Assembly (NCBI GenBank): GCA_947471565.1
Contig: CANIVT010000002.1
Location: 109,471 to 173,470 of the forward strand
Reading direction: 5' to 3'
DNA length: 64,000 bases
Origin: Spartobacteria bacterium
GTDB lineage: Bacteria > Verrucomicrobiota > Verrucomicrobiia > Chthoniobacterales > UBA6821
Below are positions 26,575 through 36,672 of the stretch, in pieces (within the stretch, counting starts at the first letter, position 1; the number at the start of each line of letters is the position of its first letter). The notes beneath the pieces were generated by a model. That model saw only the letters and a list, made by a program, of their open reading frames with translations, was not told where the DNA came from and did no database searches. The position numbers and the translations under genes are program-made.

Positions 26575-27669
26575 ATGAGCGTCCCCGTCCTCGTCCCCGC
26601 CGTCGGCGAATCCATCTCCTCCGGCGTCCTCTCCGCCTGGCACAAAAAAGACGGCGACCACGTCTCCGTCGGCGATCTTCTCTTCACCTTGGACACCGAC
26701 AAGGTCTCCTCAGAAGTGACCGCGCTGGAGGCCGGAGTCCTTAAGATTACCATCGCCGAGGGAGCCGAGGTTCCCATCGGTTCCACCGTCGGGGAAATTG
26801 ACACGGCGGCCAAAGCGCCCGCGCCTAAAAAAGCTGAAAGTGAAAAGCTGAAAGCTGAAACGGTTGAGAAAAAGGCCGAAACTCCAACACCCAAGGCTTC
26901 CCCATCACCCGCGGCCCCTGCTCCTTCCGCCCCATCACCGATTCCCCAGACCCCATTGCCGACTCGCCCCGAGGGCCGCGTTTCCCGCCGCAAGCTCACC
27001 CCGCTCCGCCGCAAGATCGCCCTGCAGTTGGTCAATGCTCAGCAGACCGCCGCGATCCTGACCACCTTCAACGAGGTCGACATGAGCGCCGTCATGAACC
27101 TCCGCAAGGACGTGCAGGAGGGCTTTCAGGCCAAGCACGGCGTGAAGCTCGGCTTCATGTCCTTCTTCATCAAGGCGACCGTCGAGGCCCTTCAGGCCAT
27201 TCCCCAGATCAATGCCCAGCTCGAGGGCGACGAACTCATCGAGAACCACTACTACGACATCGGCGTCGCGGTCGGCACCGAGAAGGGACTCGTCGTTCCC
27301 GTCATTCGTGATTGCGAGAAGCTCAGCCTCGCCGGGCTTGAAAAGGAACTCCTCGGATATGCCGTCAAGGCGCGCGAGGGAAAGATCGGCCTTTCCGACC
27401 TTCAGGGTGGCTGCTTCACCATTTCCAATGGCGGCGTCTACGGCTCACTCCTGAGCACCCCGATCCTCAATCCACCCCAGAGCGGCATCCTCGGCATGCA
27501 CAAGATTCAGGAGCGCCCCGTCGCCGTGAACGGCAAGGTGGAGATCCGCCCAATGATGTATCTGGCCCTTTCCTATGATCACCGCGTGGTGGATGGGAAG
27601 GAGGCGGTGACGTTCCTGATTAAGATCAAGGAAGCACTCGAAAATCCCGTGAGGTTGTTTTTGGACTAA
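26575..27669 (+). CDS. sucB: Dihydrolipoyllysine succinyltransferase E2 (SucB), apparently without E3-binding domain
   Basis: E2 core of the 2-oxoglutarate dehydrogenase complex. The 364-residue product has one lipoyl domain (residues 1-77) with the lipoylated Lys43 in DTDKVSS, a 55-residue Lys/Pro/Ala linker, and the catalytic acyltransferase domain from about residue 138 ([15 protein letters not shown]) to the end, with [12 protein letters not shown] holding His336 and Asp340. Between linker and catalytic domain there is no peripheral-subunit-binding module (the usual ~35-residue ASPAVRKLA... block), so the protein is shorter than the ~400-residue norm. Part of the linker is encoded by four 7-nt repeats. 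It is co-oriented with sucA. Confidence 0.93.
   Translation: MSVPVLVPAVGESISSGVLSAWHKKDGDHVSVGDLLFTLDTDKVSSEVTALEAGVLKITIAEGAEVPIGSTVGEIDTAAKAPAPKKAESEKLKAETVEKKAETPTPKASPSPAAPAPSAPSPIPQTPLPTRPEGRVSRRKLTPLRRKIALQLVNAQQTAAILTTFNEVDMSAVMNLRKDVQEGFQAKHGVKLGFMSFFIKATVEALQAIPQINAQLEGDELIENHYYDIGVAVGTEKGLVVPVIRDCEKLSLAGLEKELLGYAVKAREGKIGLSDLQGGCFTISNGGVYGSLLSTPILNPPQSGILGMHKIQERPVAVNGKVEIRPMMYLALSYDHRVVDGKEAVTFLIKIKEALENPVRLFLD
26833..26860. repeat. Four heptamers inside the SucB linker
   Basis: GCTGAAA, GTGAAAA, GCTGAAA and GCTGAAA are in exact 7-nt register and are translated as part of [11 protein letters not shown]. The first three-unit pattern is the same as in the non-coding leader of purC (12531-12558). 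Confidence 0.75.
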
Positions 27670-27699
27670 GAGTCCAAAAAAAGACCTCCTGATTGGTGG

Positions 27700-27801
27700 A
27701 GGCTCGCGATCTTGACGGATAGCGTCGTTGGTCTGCGCTCGCAGTATAATTTATACAGCTTCGCTTGACCGCCTAGCTCTCCATCCAAGCTTGCTAGCCT
27801 T
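27700..27801 (+). repeat. ~100-bp hairpin-forming intergenic repeat, copy A3
   Basis: The copy runs from AGGCTCGCG to GCTAGCCTT, with near-complementary outer arms and an inner CGCTCGCAGTATAA / TTATACAGCTTCGC palindrome. It starts 31 bases after the sucB stop. Its central 60 bases are almost identical to copy A4 at 45.8 kb. No U-run follows. Confidence 0.75.
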
Positions 27802-27872
27802 AGTGGTAAGCTGCCATTAGTTTATATTACCGACTCATTTGGGAGGCGGTGAGGAGTCTTATTTAAAAACCA

Positions 27873-28679
27873 TTAATGAATGGGTTCGTTAAGTAAACGC
27901 ACGTGCCACGAATTGCCGTGAGTGTCTGTTACATAAACAGATTCACCAAGATGAAGCGGCTCTAATTGTTGCTCAATAACGGCTATTCCTCCGTTAGGAA
28001 GGTATAACTTCTTAACCCATACATCCCGAAAAGTGTAAGATTGTGTGATAGATCTACCGAATCGGTCCTCATCTCCGTCATCATAAGTTTCCGTCCGGCC
28101 TTCGACATGGATATCCGCAATACCCTGAAATCTTCTAGTAGAGTTATCTGGAGCTATTTCAACTCGATATTTGGTATGGTATTCAGGTTTTTCAAGAAAA
28201 TGGCCAATGATTGGAACTCCATAATGTTCTACATACATATTCTTTTCCCAAGAGATTAAAAAATAGCAGAAAGCAAGACAGCCAATAATCAGTGGCGATA
28301 AATTCTTTTTTCGGAAGTACTCGATGCAAGTTATGAAGATAAGAACAGCTACAAGGAAGAAAACTACAGCAGAGAATACGTAGAAACCGAACAGATAGTC
28401 CGATGCAAGTGGTCTGGCGCCGAATAAGAGGATAAAGAAGACCCGCCAGTAGTCCCCTTGATCAATCTGCTCATAAAACGGCTCTATCGTTTTATCGCTA
28501 GTATGATTCAAAAATCTATTGCGCAGAAAAGAAGCCTGCCACAACAGCAAAGCGACAGGAGCGAGTGCAAAAAGAATTAGAAGAGATGGCTTACCTGAAA
28601 TGATTTTTGAGTAACCAAAAACATTTAGAGCTATGTAGCCGCCAATTGCCCAATTAAGAGCATAAATATTTTTCTTCAT
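27873..28679 (-). CDS. Hypothetical multi-pass membrane protein, AT-rich
   Basis: Not recognised. The 268-residue product has about five hydrophobic segments: IYALNWAIGGYIALNVFGY, PSLLILFALAPVALLLWQASF, YWRVFFILLFGARPLASDYLFGFYVFSAVVFFLVAVLIFI and LSPLIIGCLAFCYFLISW, followed by a soluble C-terminal ~120 residues rich in beta-like charged stretches. I chose the ATG at 28679 because AAGGAAAAG lies about 12-4 bases upstream, a proper Shine-Dalgarno, whereas the next ATG at 28727 has none. Base composition is visibly more AT-rich than neighbours, suggesting horizontal acquisition. It is isolated between a repeat and the small membrane-protein gene. Confidence 0.6.
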   Translation of the reverse strand: MKKNIYALNWAIGGYIALNVFGYSKIISGKPSLLILFALAPVALLLWQASFLRNRFLNHTSDKTIEPFYEQIDQGDYWRVFFILLFGARPLASDYLFGFYVFSAVVFFLVAVLIFITCIEYFRKKNLSPLIIGCLAFCYFLISWEKNMYVEHYGVPIIGHFLEKPEYHTKYRVEIAPDNSTRRFQGIADIHVEGRTETYDDGDEDRFGRSITQSYTFRDVWVKKLYLPNGGIAVIEQQLEPLHLGESVYVTDTHGNSWHVRLLNEPIH

Positions 28680-28898
28680 ACATTCTTTTCCTTGATTTGA
28701 AAGAGTGCGGAGTGAAGCGTCACTCAACAGTTGAAGTAGAAAGTCACCAATTCGGCAAACTCAGAGTCAGGCACTTTGGCAACAAGTGGCATTTCGACCT
28801 CTTGGTAATGCGTTGTTGATCCCAAGACAAGATGGATCAATCAGAGCTTTGCTCTTTAACTCCCGAACAATTCAATGCGCAATGATGACGCTGCTCGC

Positions 28899-29174
28899 TC
28901 AGTGTGAGCTATGCCCGCCGGAGTGATCCTGGGACTTGCCGCCGAAGAAGAGCATCAGGACGACGGGAATGAAGGAGGCGATCAGCGGGATGATGAGGAA
29001 TGCCGCTGCCTGGAATCCGGTGAGTTGCTGCTCGGGGGGATGATGCCAGAAGCATGCGGCGATGATGGTTGCCGCACCGAGTGCACATCCGGCGGCCGCC
29101 ATGGCTGTGGTGGCGCCAACGATTCCTGAGGAAGCGGATGCTGACTGTTCGGGGCTGATCAATGAGTTTTCCAT
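28899..29174 (-). CDS. Small two-helix membrane protein
   Basis: Not recognised. A 91-residue product with two hydrophobic helices (GATTAMAAAGCALGAATIIAACF, about residues 20-42, and AAAFLIIPLIASFIPVVLMLFFGG, about 56-79) and a His-rich tail (SQDHSGGHSSH) that could bind metal. The N-terminal 18 residues are Ser/Glu-rich and polar. Codon use is like the GC-rich neighbours, so it is probably a real gene, but nothing adjacent suggests a function. Confidence 0.55.
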   Translation of the reverse strand: MENSLISPEQSASASSGIVGATTAMAAAGCALGAATIIAACFWHHPPEQQLTGFQAAAFLIIPLIASFIPVVLMLFFGGKSQDHSGGHSSH

Positions 29175-29268
29175 GAGGATAGGGGGAGTTTGGGGTTCTG
29201 AGCTGTCGGCACGGTCACCCGTGCCTGCATGGATTTATCCGAAATCCGATCGTTCGGGTTGTCAATTC

Positions 29269-29300
29269 TTAGGGAAGCGCTGATTAAAGTCCATGATGGC
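29269..29300. repeat. Dispersed repeat T, copy 2
   Basis: TTAGGGAAGCGCTGATTAAA followed by CATGATGGCC matches the copy at 12661 (one change in 20 core bases, then a similar CATGAAGGTC). It lies upstream of the AbrB-Doc pair, about 80 bases before the antitoxin start. Confidence 0.55.
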
Positions 29301-29374
29301 CACTGAAGAACATTTGCCGAGTTCCCCGGCGGCGAGGACTTGACTGGCGTATTAGTTAAACGTAGTTTTACCGA

Positions 29375-29602
29375 GTGACCAAGACCATTTCCAAAATCGG
29401 GAACTCCCAAGGATTGATGTTCGACACGGCCCTTATGGAGATGGCTCGTCTGAAGGTCGGCGATCAAGTGACGGTATCCATTCATGAGGGAGGGGCCATC
29501 ATCATCACGCCGATACGGGCCGTGATCGATGCCGAGAGGGGTGCGACGGTCGCCAAGCGGTTGATCGGCAAGAATCGCGACCTCTTCAAGAGGCTTTCAT
29601 GA
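29375..29602 (+). CDS. AbrB/MazE-family antitoxin
   Basis: A 75-residue DNA-binding antitoxin. Residues 1-50 (TKTISKIGNSQGLMFDTALMEMARLKVGDQVTVSIHEGGAIIITPI) form the swapped-hairpin AbrB fold; the last 25 residues (AVIDAERGATVAKRLIGKNRDLFKRLS) probably wrap the toxin. The stop overlaps the Doc-type gene by four bases, a translational coupling typical of TA pairs. Such antitoxins usually repress their own promoter. Pairing of an AbrB-type antitoxin with Doc, rather than the classical Phd, is a known exchange. Confidence 0.85.
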   Translation: MTKTISKIGNSQGLMFDTALMEMARLKVGDQVTVSIHEGGAIIITPIRAVIDAERGATVAKRLIGKNRDLFKRLS

Positions 29603-30015
29603 AAAAGCCGCTTGTCCACCCCACGGTGGAGGCTGTGAAGGCGATCCATCGCGAGGTGCTCGAGGCTCACGGTGGATCCCCTGGCCTCCGGGATCAGGCA
29701 TTGCTGGAATCAGCCGTCGCCGCCCCACAGGCCACGATGATGGGGCAACCGCTTTTCTCGGATCCCCGTGAGGTGGCGGCTGCCTACCTGTTCTATCTCT
29801 GCCGAAATCATCCGTTCATCGACGGAAATAAACGTGTTGCGCTGGCAACGTGCTTGGTCTTCCTGAGTGAAAATGGATTCCTGACCGATGAGGCACTCGA
29901 CACGGACGCTTGGGAGGCCTTTGTGATGGAGGTGGCCTCCAGTCAACTCGACCGGGATGGCACGACAAGGCGTTTGGGTGAGTTGCTGTCAATGGGGTCA
30001 GGCGGTAAACGCTGA
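29599..30015 (+). CDS. Death-on-curing (Doc/Fic) family toxin
   Basis: A 138-residue Fic-fold toxin; the characterised member Doc phosphorylates EF-Tu and stops translation. The active-site loop HPFIDGNKR is present at residues 71-79, with the catalytic His71 and Asp75-Gly-Asn-Lys-Arg pocket. Upstream HPTVEAVKAIHREVLEAHGGSPGLRD is typical of the Doc N-terminus. It overlaps the AbrB-like antitoxin gene. Nothing in the sequence suggests loss of activity. avtA converges from downstream, 37 bases away. Confidence 0.88.
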   Translation: MKKPLVHPTVEAVKAIHREVLEAHGGSPGLRDQALLESAVAAPQATMMGQPLFSDPREVAAAYLFYLCRNHPFIDGNKRVALATCLVFLSENGFLTDEALDTDAWEAFVMEVASSQLDRDGTTRRLGELLSMGSGGKR

Positions 30016-30052
30016 AACGATCATCCCGCGATCTCCGCGCGAGATCTTTCCC

Positions 30053-31309
30053 TCACCTCCCAAACAACTCCTCCGCGATGATGCGGATGCCTTCGCGAAC
30101 GTCGTTGTCGTCCATGGCAAAGGAGAGGCGGAGGCATTCCTTCCGATGAGGCCATTCCTGGTCTTCCAAGCCGAAGAAGAAGTATTCCCCTGGCACGACA
30201 AGGACGCCCCGTTTCTTGAGTGCCTGGTAGATTTCGTTGGAGGTGCGCTTGGAGTCCCTGACCCAGAGCCAGAGGAACATGGCACCGCCGCTTTCGTGGA
30301 TAGCGTAGGGGGCCTCGTCGGGGAAGAACTCTGCGATGGAAGCCAAGGCCTTATCCCGCTTGGCGAGATAGTAGGGCCGGATGATGTCGCGGCTCAGGCG
30401 GGTGATCTCGCCGTTTGCGATCAACGGTCCGGCAATGGCCTGCCCGAAGTTCCCGTTGGCAAGTCCGGTGACAGCGGTCATCGAGGCCACGGCGGAGGCT
30501 ACCTGGGGAGGGCCGACGACAAAGGCGGTGCGTGTGCCGGGAAGTCCGAACTTGGAGAGGCTCATCACGTGGATGGTGTGGTCGGTCCAGAGGGGGGAGA
30601 CCTCGTCAAAGAGGATTCCCGGGAAGGGCCACCCGTAGGCGTTGTCGATGAGGAGCGGGATGTCATGCCGTGCGGCGAGTTCCGCAAGGTGTTGCATCTC
30701 CGCATCGGTAATGACGTTGCCGCTGGGATTGGTGGGGCGGGAGACGCAGAGGGCGCGGATGTCGGGAGTGATGCAAAGCTTCTCGAAATCGATCCCGTAT
30801 TTGAACCGGTGGGGTCCCGTGATCTCGATGCGGGGTTTCAAAGCGGTAAAAGTGTCTCGCTCCAGTGACTGGTCCGCGTAGCCGATATATTCCGGCATGA
30901 GGGGGAAGAGGATTCGACCTTTGCTTCCTTCCTGCATGCGGCCCGCAAAGAGGTTGAAGAGTTGAAAGAAGGCGGTCTGGCCGCCGGGGGTAACGGCGAT
31001 GTTTTCAGGACCGACTGGCCATCCGAACTCCCGTCGCAAGAGCCCGGCAAGTGCCTCAAGACATCCGGGATTACCTTGTGGAGCATCATAGATGGCGAGC
31101 GTCCGACGCAGGGTGGCGGGTTCCGAGATGATAGCCTGCATCCTCTCCTTCCAGATCATTTCCATCGCGGGGATATGGGCGGGATTGCCTCCCCCCAGCA
31201 TGAGCGGCGCGGGGTCGGCGGACGATGCCAACGCCTCACCAAGGTCAGCCATGAGCGCATTGATCCCGATCTCCCCGGCCAGACGCATTCCCAGTTCAGA
31301 AAAATTCAT
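30053..31309 (-). CDS. avtA: Valine-pyruvate aminotransferase (AvtA)
   Basis: PLP-dependent class I/II aminotransferase that swaps amino groups between valine (or 2-oxoisovalerate) and alanine/pyruvate. The 418-residue product closely follows E. coli AvtA: LGGGNPAHIPAMEMIW near the N-terminus, FYLFNLFAGR-like FFQLFNLFAGRMQEGSKG, FPLMPEYIGYADQSLE, CVSRPTNPSGNVITD, the PLP-lysine segment MSLSKFGLPGTRTAFV, and KRGVLVVPGEYFFFGL. I chose ATG 31309 (MNFSELGMRLAGEIG), matching the AvtA start; an in-frame ATG at 31324 adds five residues. It is divergent from the Fur-family gene, with heptamer repeats in between. Confidence 0.93.
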   Translation of the reverse strand: MNFSELGMRLAGEIGINALMADLGEALASSADPAPLMLGGGNPAHIPAMEMIWKERMQAIISEPATLRRTLAIYDAPQGNPGCLEALAGLLRREFGWPVGPENIAVTPGGQTAFFQLFNLFAGRMQEGSKGRILFPLMPEYIGYADQSLERDTFTALKPRIEITGPHRFKYGIDFEKLCITPDIRALCVSRPTNPSGNVITDAEMQHLAELAARHDIPLLIDNAYGWPFPGILFDEVSPLWTDHTIHVMSLSKFGLPGTRTAFVVGPPQVASAVASMTAVTGLANGNFGQAIAGPLIANGEITRLSRDIIRPYYLAKRDKALASIAEFFPDEAPYAIHESGGAMFLWLWVRDSKRTSNEIYQALKKRGVLVVPGEYFFFGLEDQEWPHRKECLRLSFAMDDNDVREGIRIIAEELFGR

Positions 31310-31334
31310 CACGGATTGTACCACGGGCTTTACT

Positions 31335-31355
31335 CAGGTTTCAGGTTTCAAGTTT
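31335..31355. repeat. Three CAGGTTT heptamers before avtA
   Basis: CAGGTTT, CAGGTTT and CAAGTTT in exact 7-nt register lie in the avtA leader. Unlike most leaders here, the avtA coding strand is purine-leaning (AAACCTG). Confidence 0.65.
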
Positions 31356-31433
31356 GATCCCTCGGAGACGCCCTAATTTAGAATGATTCTTGATTAAAGG
31401 TGGGGAGGTGGTTTAAGGTTTCCTTTCGATCTG

Positions 31434-31916
31434 ATGAAAAAGCACGAGACGACCACACCTGCCTCCTACGAGAGCGTGATGGGACGCGAGGGCCTCAGGT
31501 TGACGCCACAGCGGCGCCATGTCTACGAGGTGCTGATGGAGAAGAGGGATCATCCCACGGCCACGGAAGTCTTTATTCGGGCCCAGCAGGGGATGCCATC
31601 GATCTCGCTCGCGACTGTCTATAACTGCCTCGAGACGATGGTCGGGAGTGGCCTGGTCAAGGCGGTCCATGTCGACCGGGAGCCGACCCGCTTCTGTGCC
31701 AATCTCCACGAGCACGGCCATTTCCACTGCACGTCCTGCGGACATATCACCGACATCGAGTTCGGCCGTAGAAGTGCCTCCTCCGCTCCTGTTTCCTCAA
31801 CCCCCAAGGGGTGGAAGCTTCCCGAGGGGTATCTTGTGACCCATCAGGACCTCACCCTTCGCGGCCTCTGTACTGACTGCACCTCCGGAAAGACCAACAC
31901 CTCACCAACCATCTGA
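31434..31916 (+). CDS. Fur/PerR-family transcriptional regulator beside the suf genes
   Basis: A 160-residue metal-dependent repressor. The winged-helix DNA-binding part spans about residues 12-85 with LRLTPQRRHVYEVLMEKRDHPTATEVF and SLATVYNCLETMVGSGLV. The metal-binding half has LHEHGHFHCTSCGHITDIEF (His92, 94, 96, 98; Cys99, 102) and a second CxxC pair at Cys146/149, expected to bind structural zinc. A Ser/Ala-rich insert (residues 112-126) separates the two halves. sufC starts seven bases after its stop, so it most likely regulates, or is co-expressed with, sufCBD. Whether it senses iron or peroxide cannot be read. Confidence 0.9.
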   Translation: MKKHETTTPASYESVMGREGLRLTPQRRHVYEVLMEKRDHPTATEVFIRAQQGMPSISLATVYNCLETMVGSGLVKAVHVDREPTRFCANLHEHGHFHCTSCGHITDIEFGRRSASSAPVSSTPKGWKLPEGYLVTHQDLTLRGLCTDCTSGKTNTSPTI

Positions 31917-31922
31917 ACACCC

Positions 31923-32684
31923 ATGTCCACGCTCTCCATCCGCGACCTGCATGCCTCCATCGGCGACAAGCCGATTCTCAAGGGGCTCACCCTCGACATT
32001 CCCAAGGGTGAGGTTCACGCCATCATGGGCAAGAACGGCGCCGGCAAGAGCACCCTGGCCAAGATCATGGCCGGACATCCCGATTACACGGTGACGGGCG
32101 GGGACGTCCTGCTCGACGGTGAGAGCATCCTCGGTATGGAGCCTGATGTCCGTGCCCGACTCGGACTCTTCCTTGCGTTCCAATACCCGATGGAGATCCC
32201 CGGCGTCACCATCGCCAACTTCATCCGCGCGGCCCTGCAGGCCCGCCTCCCGGAGGGCCAGGAACTCGAGGCTGTCGACTATTACCAGAAGCTCTATGCG
32301 AAGATGGATGCCCTCGAAGTTCCCCGCAACTTCACCTCGCGCTCGGTGAACGAGGGATTCTCCGGCGGAGAGAAGAAGCGCTGCGAGATTCTCCAGATGG
32401 CCATGCTCGAGCCCTCCTACGCGGTGCTCGATGAGACCGACAGCGGTCTCGACATCGACGCGCTCAAGATCGTCTCCGCAGGCGTGAACGCGCTCCGTGG
32501 CCCGAACATCGGCATGCTCGTCATCACCCACTACCAGCGCCTCCTCGACTACATCGTTCCCGACAAGGTTCATGTGATGTCCGAAGGGCGCATCATCCAC
32601 AGCGGCGACAAGGATCTGGCCCTCAAGCTTGAGGCCGAGGGCTACGACTGGGTCGAGAAAGAATTCGGAGCCAAGGCCGCCTGA
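31923..32684 (+). CDS. sufC: Fe-S assembly ATPase SufC
   Basis: ABC-type ATPase of the SufBCD scaffold that assembles Fe-S clusters. The 253-residue product has Walker [13 protein letters not shown], the Q-loop [13 protein letters not shown] (the FQYP motif is distinctive of SufC), signature [12 protein letters not shown], Walker [13 protein letters not shown] and the H-loop [11 protein letters not shown]. No membrane segment is present; it acts in the cytoplasm with SufB and SufD. It is seven bases after the Fur-family gene and 35 bases before sufB. Confidence 0.96.
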   Translation: MSTLSIRDLHASIGDKPILKGLTLDIPKGEVHAIMGKNGAGKSTLAKIMAGHPDYTVTGGDVLLDGESILGMEPDVRARLGLFLAFQYPMEIPGVTIANFIRAALQARLPEGQELEAVDYYQKLYAKMDALEVPRNFTSRSVNEGFSGGEKKRCEILQMAMLEPSYAVLDETDSGLDIDALKIVSAGVNALRGPNIGMLVITHYQRLLDYIVPDKVHVMSEGRIIHSGDKDLALKLEAEGYDWVEKEFGAKAA

Positions 32685-32719
32685 CAGCCAGGCCCTATCT
32701 CCTAACTCCCAGCTACCAC

Positions 32720-34128
<1,409 letters not shown>

Positions 34129-34132
<4 letters not shown>

Positions 34133-35397
34133 GCGCACTGACCGAAGCGGCACCTGTCCAAGGCAGCTGGCCTTCTTGGTTCCATGCTGACCAGCAGAAA
34201 GCTTGGGAGTCCTTCCGTGCCCTGCCCGCCCCGGCGCGTACCGACGAGCCGTGGCGCTTTGCCAATCTCAAGGCGACCGACCTGAGCCCGTTCCATGAGG
34301 CTGGTTCGGTTCGTGACGCCGCCGCCCTGGTCTCCCGCTCGACGGGATGGGAGTCGGTGTCCGGCAAGCTGATCTTTGGTAATGATGCGCTCCTCCACGC
34401 CGAGTCCGCTGCTCTTCCGGCCGGAGTGCTCCTGCTTCCTTTGGACCAAGCCGCCCGCGATCATGAAGATCTGATTCGTGCTCACTTCATGACCGCCGAG
34501 CCGCGTCTCGGTTCACGCAAGTTCGCCGCCCTGCACCGGGCGAAGCTCCGTACCGGGGCCTTTGTGTTTGTCCCCAAAGGTGTTGTCGTGGAAAAGCCGA
34601 TCGAGATCTGGCACTGGGTCGAGGGAGCGAACGCCGCGATCTTCCCCCATACCCTGATCGTGTTGGAAGAGGGGGCCTCGGCCACGGTCATCGACCGCTT
34701 CGTCTCCTCGGGTGACGAGCCCTCCCTTGCGATCGCCGTAAACGACCTGACCCTCGGTCAGGGAGCCAAGCTCACCTATTCGGGTGTCCAGGAGTGGAGC
34801 GACAAGACGACGGCCTTCCACATCAACGCGACCGAAGTGTCCAAGGACGCCACCTCCACGGCCCTCCAGATGAACCTCGGCGGCTGCTATGTCCGCGGCG
34901 AGAGCGACAGTCATCTCCGCGGCGAGGGATCGCGGAGCGTGATGCTCTCGATCAATCCGGCTACCGGAACCCGCGAGATTGACCAGCGGACCTTCCAGGA
35001 TCACTACGCGCCCCGTGCCACGAGCGACCTGCTCTACCATAACGCGCTCTCCGACACCTCGCGGACCATCTTTGCCGGACTCATCAAGGTCGAGGAGAAT
35101 GCCCACGAGACCGACGCCTACCAGAAGGTGAGGAACCTGATGCTCAGCGACGAGGCCGAGGCCAACTCCATGCCCGGTCTTGAGATTCTTGCTGACAACG
35201 TCCGCTGCACACACGGAGCGACTTCAGGGGAACTCAATGAGGATGAGCTTTTCTACATGATGGCTCGCGGCATTCCTCCGCAGCAGGCCGCTCAACTGAT
35301 CGTCCGCGGCTTCCTTGGAAGCGTGCTGGAGCGTTTGGATCACGCCGAACTCGAGGCTCATCTCGGAGAGGTCCTTGATAAAAAGTTGGGCATCTAA
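34129..35397 (+). CDS. sufD: Fe-S assembly protein SufD
   Basis: Partner of SufB in the SufBC2D complex. The 422-residue product has the SufD-type N-terminal helical part ([19 protein letters not shown]) and the C-terminal beta-helix with [91 protein letters not shown] and the ending LVRGF-like [14 protein letters not shown]. The conserved His in CTHGATSG is present. It overlaps sufB by four bases. The 118-bp region after its stop holds inverted octamer arrays and converges on the MidA-type gene. Confidence 0.95.
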
Positions 35398-35433
35398 TCA
35401 GGAAAAGAAACCCCGATAGGCTGATTACTGATC

Positions 35434-35503
35434 GCGCAGAGGCGCGGAGACGCAGGGAGGTTTTGCTTAAGATTGTTTTCTCTGCGCCTCAGCGTCTCTG
35501 CGG
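35434..35503. repeat. Inverted arrays of GC octamers between convergent genes
   Basis: GCGCAGAG, GCGCGGAG and ACGCAGGG (35434-35457) are in 8-nt register, and CTCTGCGC, CTCAGCGT and CTCTGCGG (35480-35503) form the inverted counterpart. The two arms can pair over ~24 bases. Between sufD and the MidA-type gene it may serve as a two-way terminator. The same arrangement recurs at 55950-56027. Confidence 0.7.
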
Positions 35504-35515
35504 GAAACCCAAAAT

Positions 35516-36649
35516 CTAAAGAGCACCCACTCCCGGGCGCTGATACTTGAAGCAAGCGAGTGGGGGATCCGAGGGGAAATCCTTGCCGAGAGCAAGGACC
35601 TTGAACTGGCTTCCCATGAGCGACGGGGTGAGCAGGGTATTGAGGGCGAGCAGGTCTTTCCGGTGTTCCGGAGCATGATCCCCCAGTGATCGCATCCACG
35701 GTTCCGCCGCTCCCATCAGGAAATGCTGCTGGTCGCTGTAGGCGATCGGTGTCAGTCCGAGTACCACGGCCTTGGCCGCGAGATCGGTGAAATCGACCTG
35801 GGCGGTGATATCGCACAGGCCGGGCTCCTCCAGGGGATCGGTGAAGCGCTCATGCTTCCGGTAGGCCAGCAGTGTTCCGTCGGCTCGGTGGGGTGCAAAA
35901 CGATCTTCGCCGACCTGGCCGTAGTCGACGGTCAGGATCATGCCCCGCTTCATCCGTGAGGCAATGCCTGAGAGCCATGGGGAGATTCCTTGGTTGATTT
36001 CAAAGCGCCAACCCTCGCGTGAGGGAACAGGAAGTCGTTTCGCGGCCTCAGTGAGATCCGGCTCCGCGATCGGACGCGTCATCCATGCAAACCGGCTCTT
36101 TTCCAAGACAACGCATTCCTCCTCCCAGACAGAGCCGTTCCATCGGATGGAATCAACCGGGAAGGCATCGAGCAGTTCGTTGGAGAGATGGATGCCCGTG
36201 AATTCGGGCAACTCTTCGTCGTCCTCATGCCAGGACACCCTTGAAAAACCGGAGAGTTTTTCCTGCTGGCGTGACCGGTTGACGGGAAACGGCTCCACAA
36301 TCCGGTAACGCAGGGCGTCGGCAAAGACCCCGCCCCTCTCACCGATCATCCCGAGGATGTCGGCGGCCATCGTGCCATCGTTGGCTCCCTGCTCAACGAT
36401 GGTGAATTCCCCCGGTGATCCCAGACCTTCCCAGACCTCGCGACAGACCGAGGCAAGCAACCGGCCGTAGATCCGTCCCACGCTGACACTCGTGTAGAAA
36501 TCCCCCGACTTTCCGACACGGGCCCGTCCCGAGGCGTAGTAGCCGTGCTCCGGATGGTAGAGAGCCAGCTCCATGAAGCGCCGAAAAGGGATCATCCAAC
36601 CCTGCGCTTCAATTTCTTCTCCAATCAATTCATGGAGCGCAGAAGCCAT
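35516..36649 (-). CDS. SAM-dependent methyltransferase, MidA/NDUFAF7 family
   Basis: In mitochondria this family (NDUFAF7) dimethylates an arginine of a complex I subunit; bacterial members are mostly uncharacterised. The 377-residue product begins with IPFRRFMELALYHPEHGYYASGRARVGKSGDFYTSVSVG, the diagnostic N-terminal block, then the SAM-binding TIVEQGANDGTMAADIL, the HLSNELLDAFPVD motif, GMILTVDYGQVGEDRF and HADGTLLAYRKH-like HRADGTLLAYRKHERF. Length is normal. It is convergent with sufD and follows a 53-bp gap after the Pro/Ala-rich gene. No complex I genes are near. Confidence 0.9.
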   Translation of the reverse strand: MASALHELIGEEIEAQGWMIPFRRFMELALYHPEHGYYASGRARVGKSGDFYTSVSVGRIYGRLLASVCREVWEGLGSPGEFTIVEQGANDGTMAADILGMIGERGGVFADALRYRIVEPFPVNRSRQQEKLSGFSRVSWHEDDEELPEFTGIHLSNELLDAFPVDSIRWNGSVWEEECVVLEKSRFAWMTRPIAEPDLTEAAKRLPVPSREGWRFEINQGISPWLSGIASRMKRGMILTVDYGQVGEDRFAPHRADGTLLAYRKHERFTDPLEEPGLCDITAQVDFTDLAAKAVVLGLTPIAYSDQQHFLMGAAEPWMRSLGDHAPEHRKDLLALNTLLTPSLMGSQFKVLALGKDFPSDPPLACFKYQRPGVGAL

Positions 36650-36672
36650 CTTGGTTTTCTGACCTCACAGTC

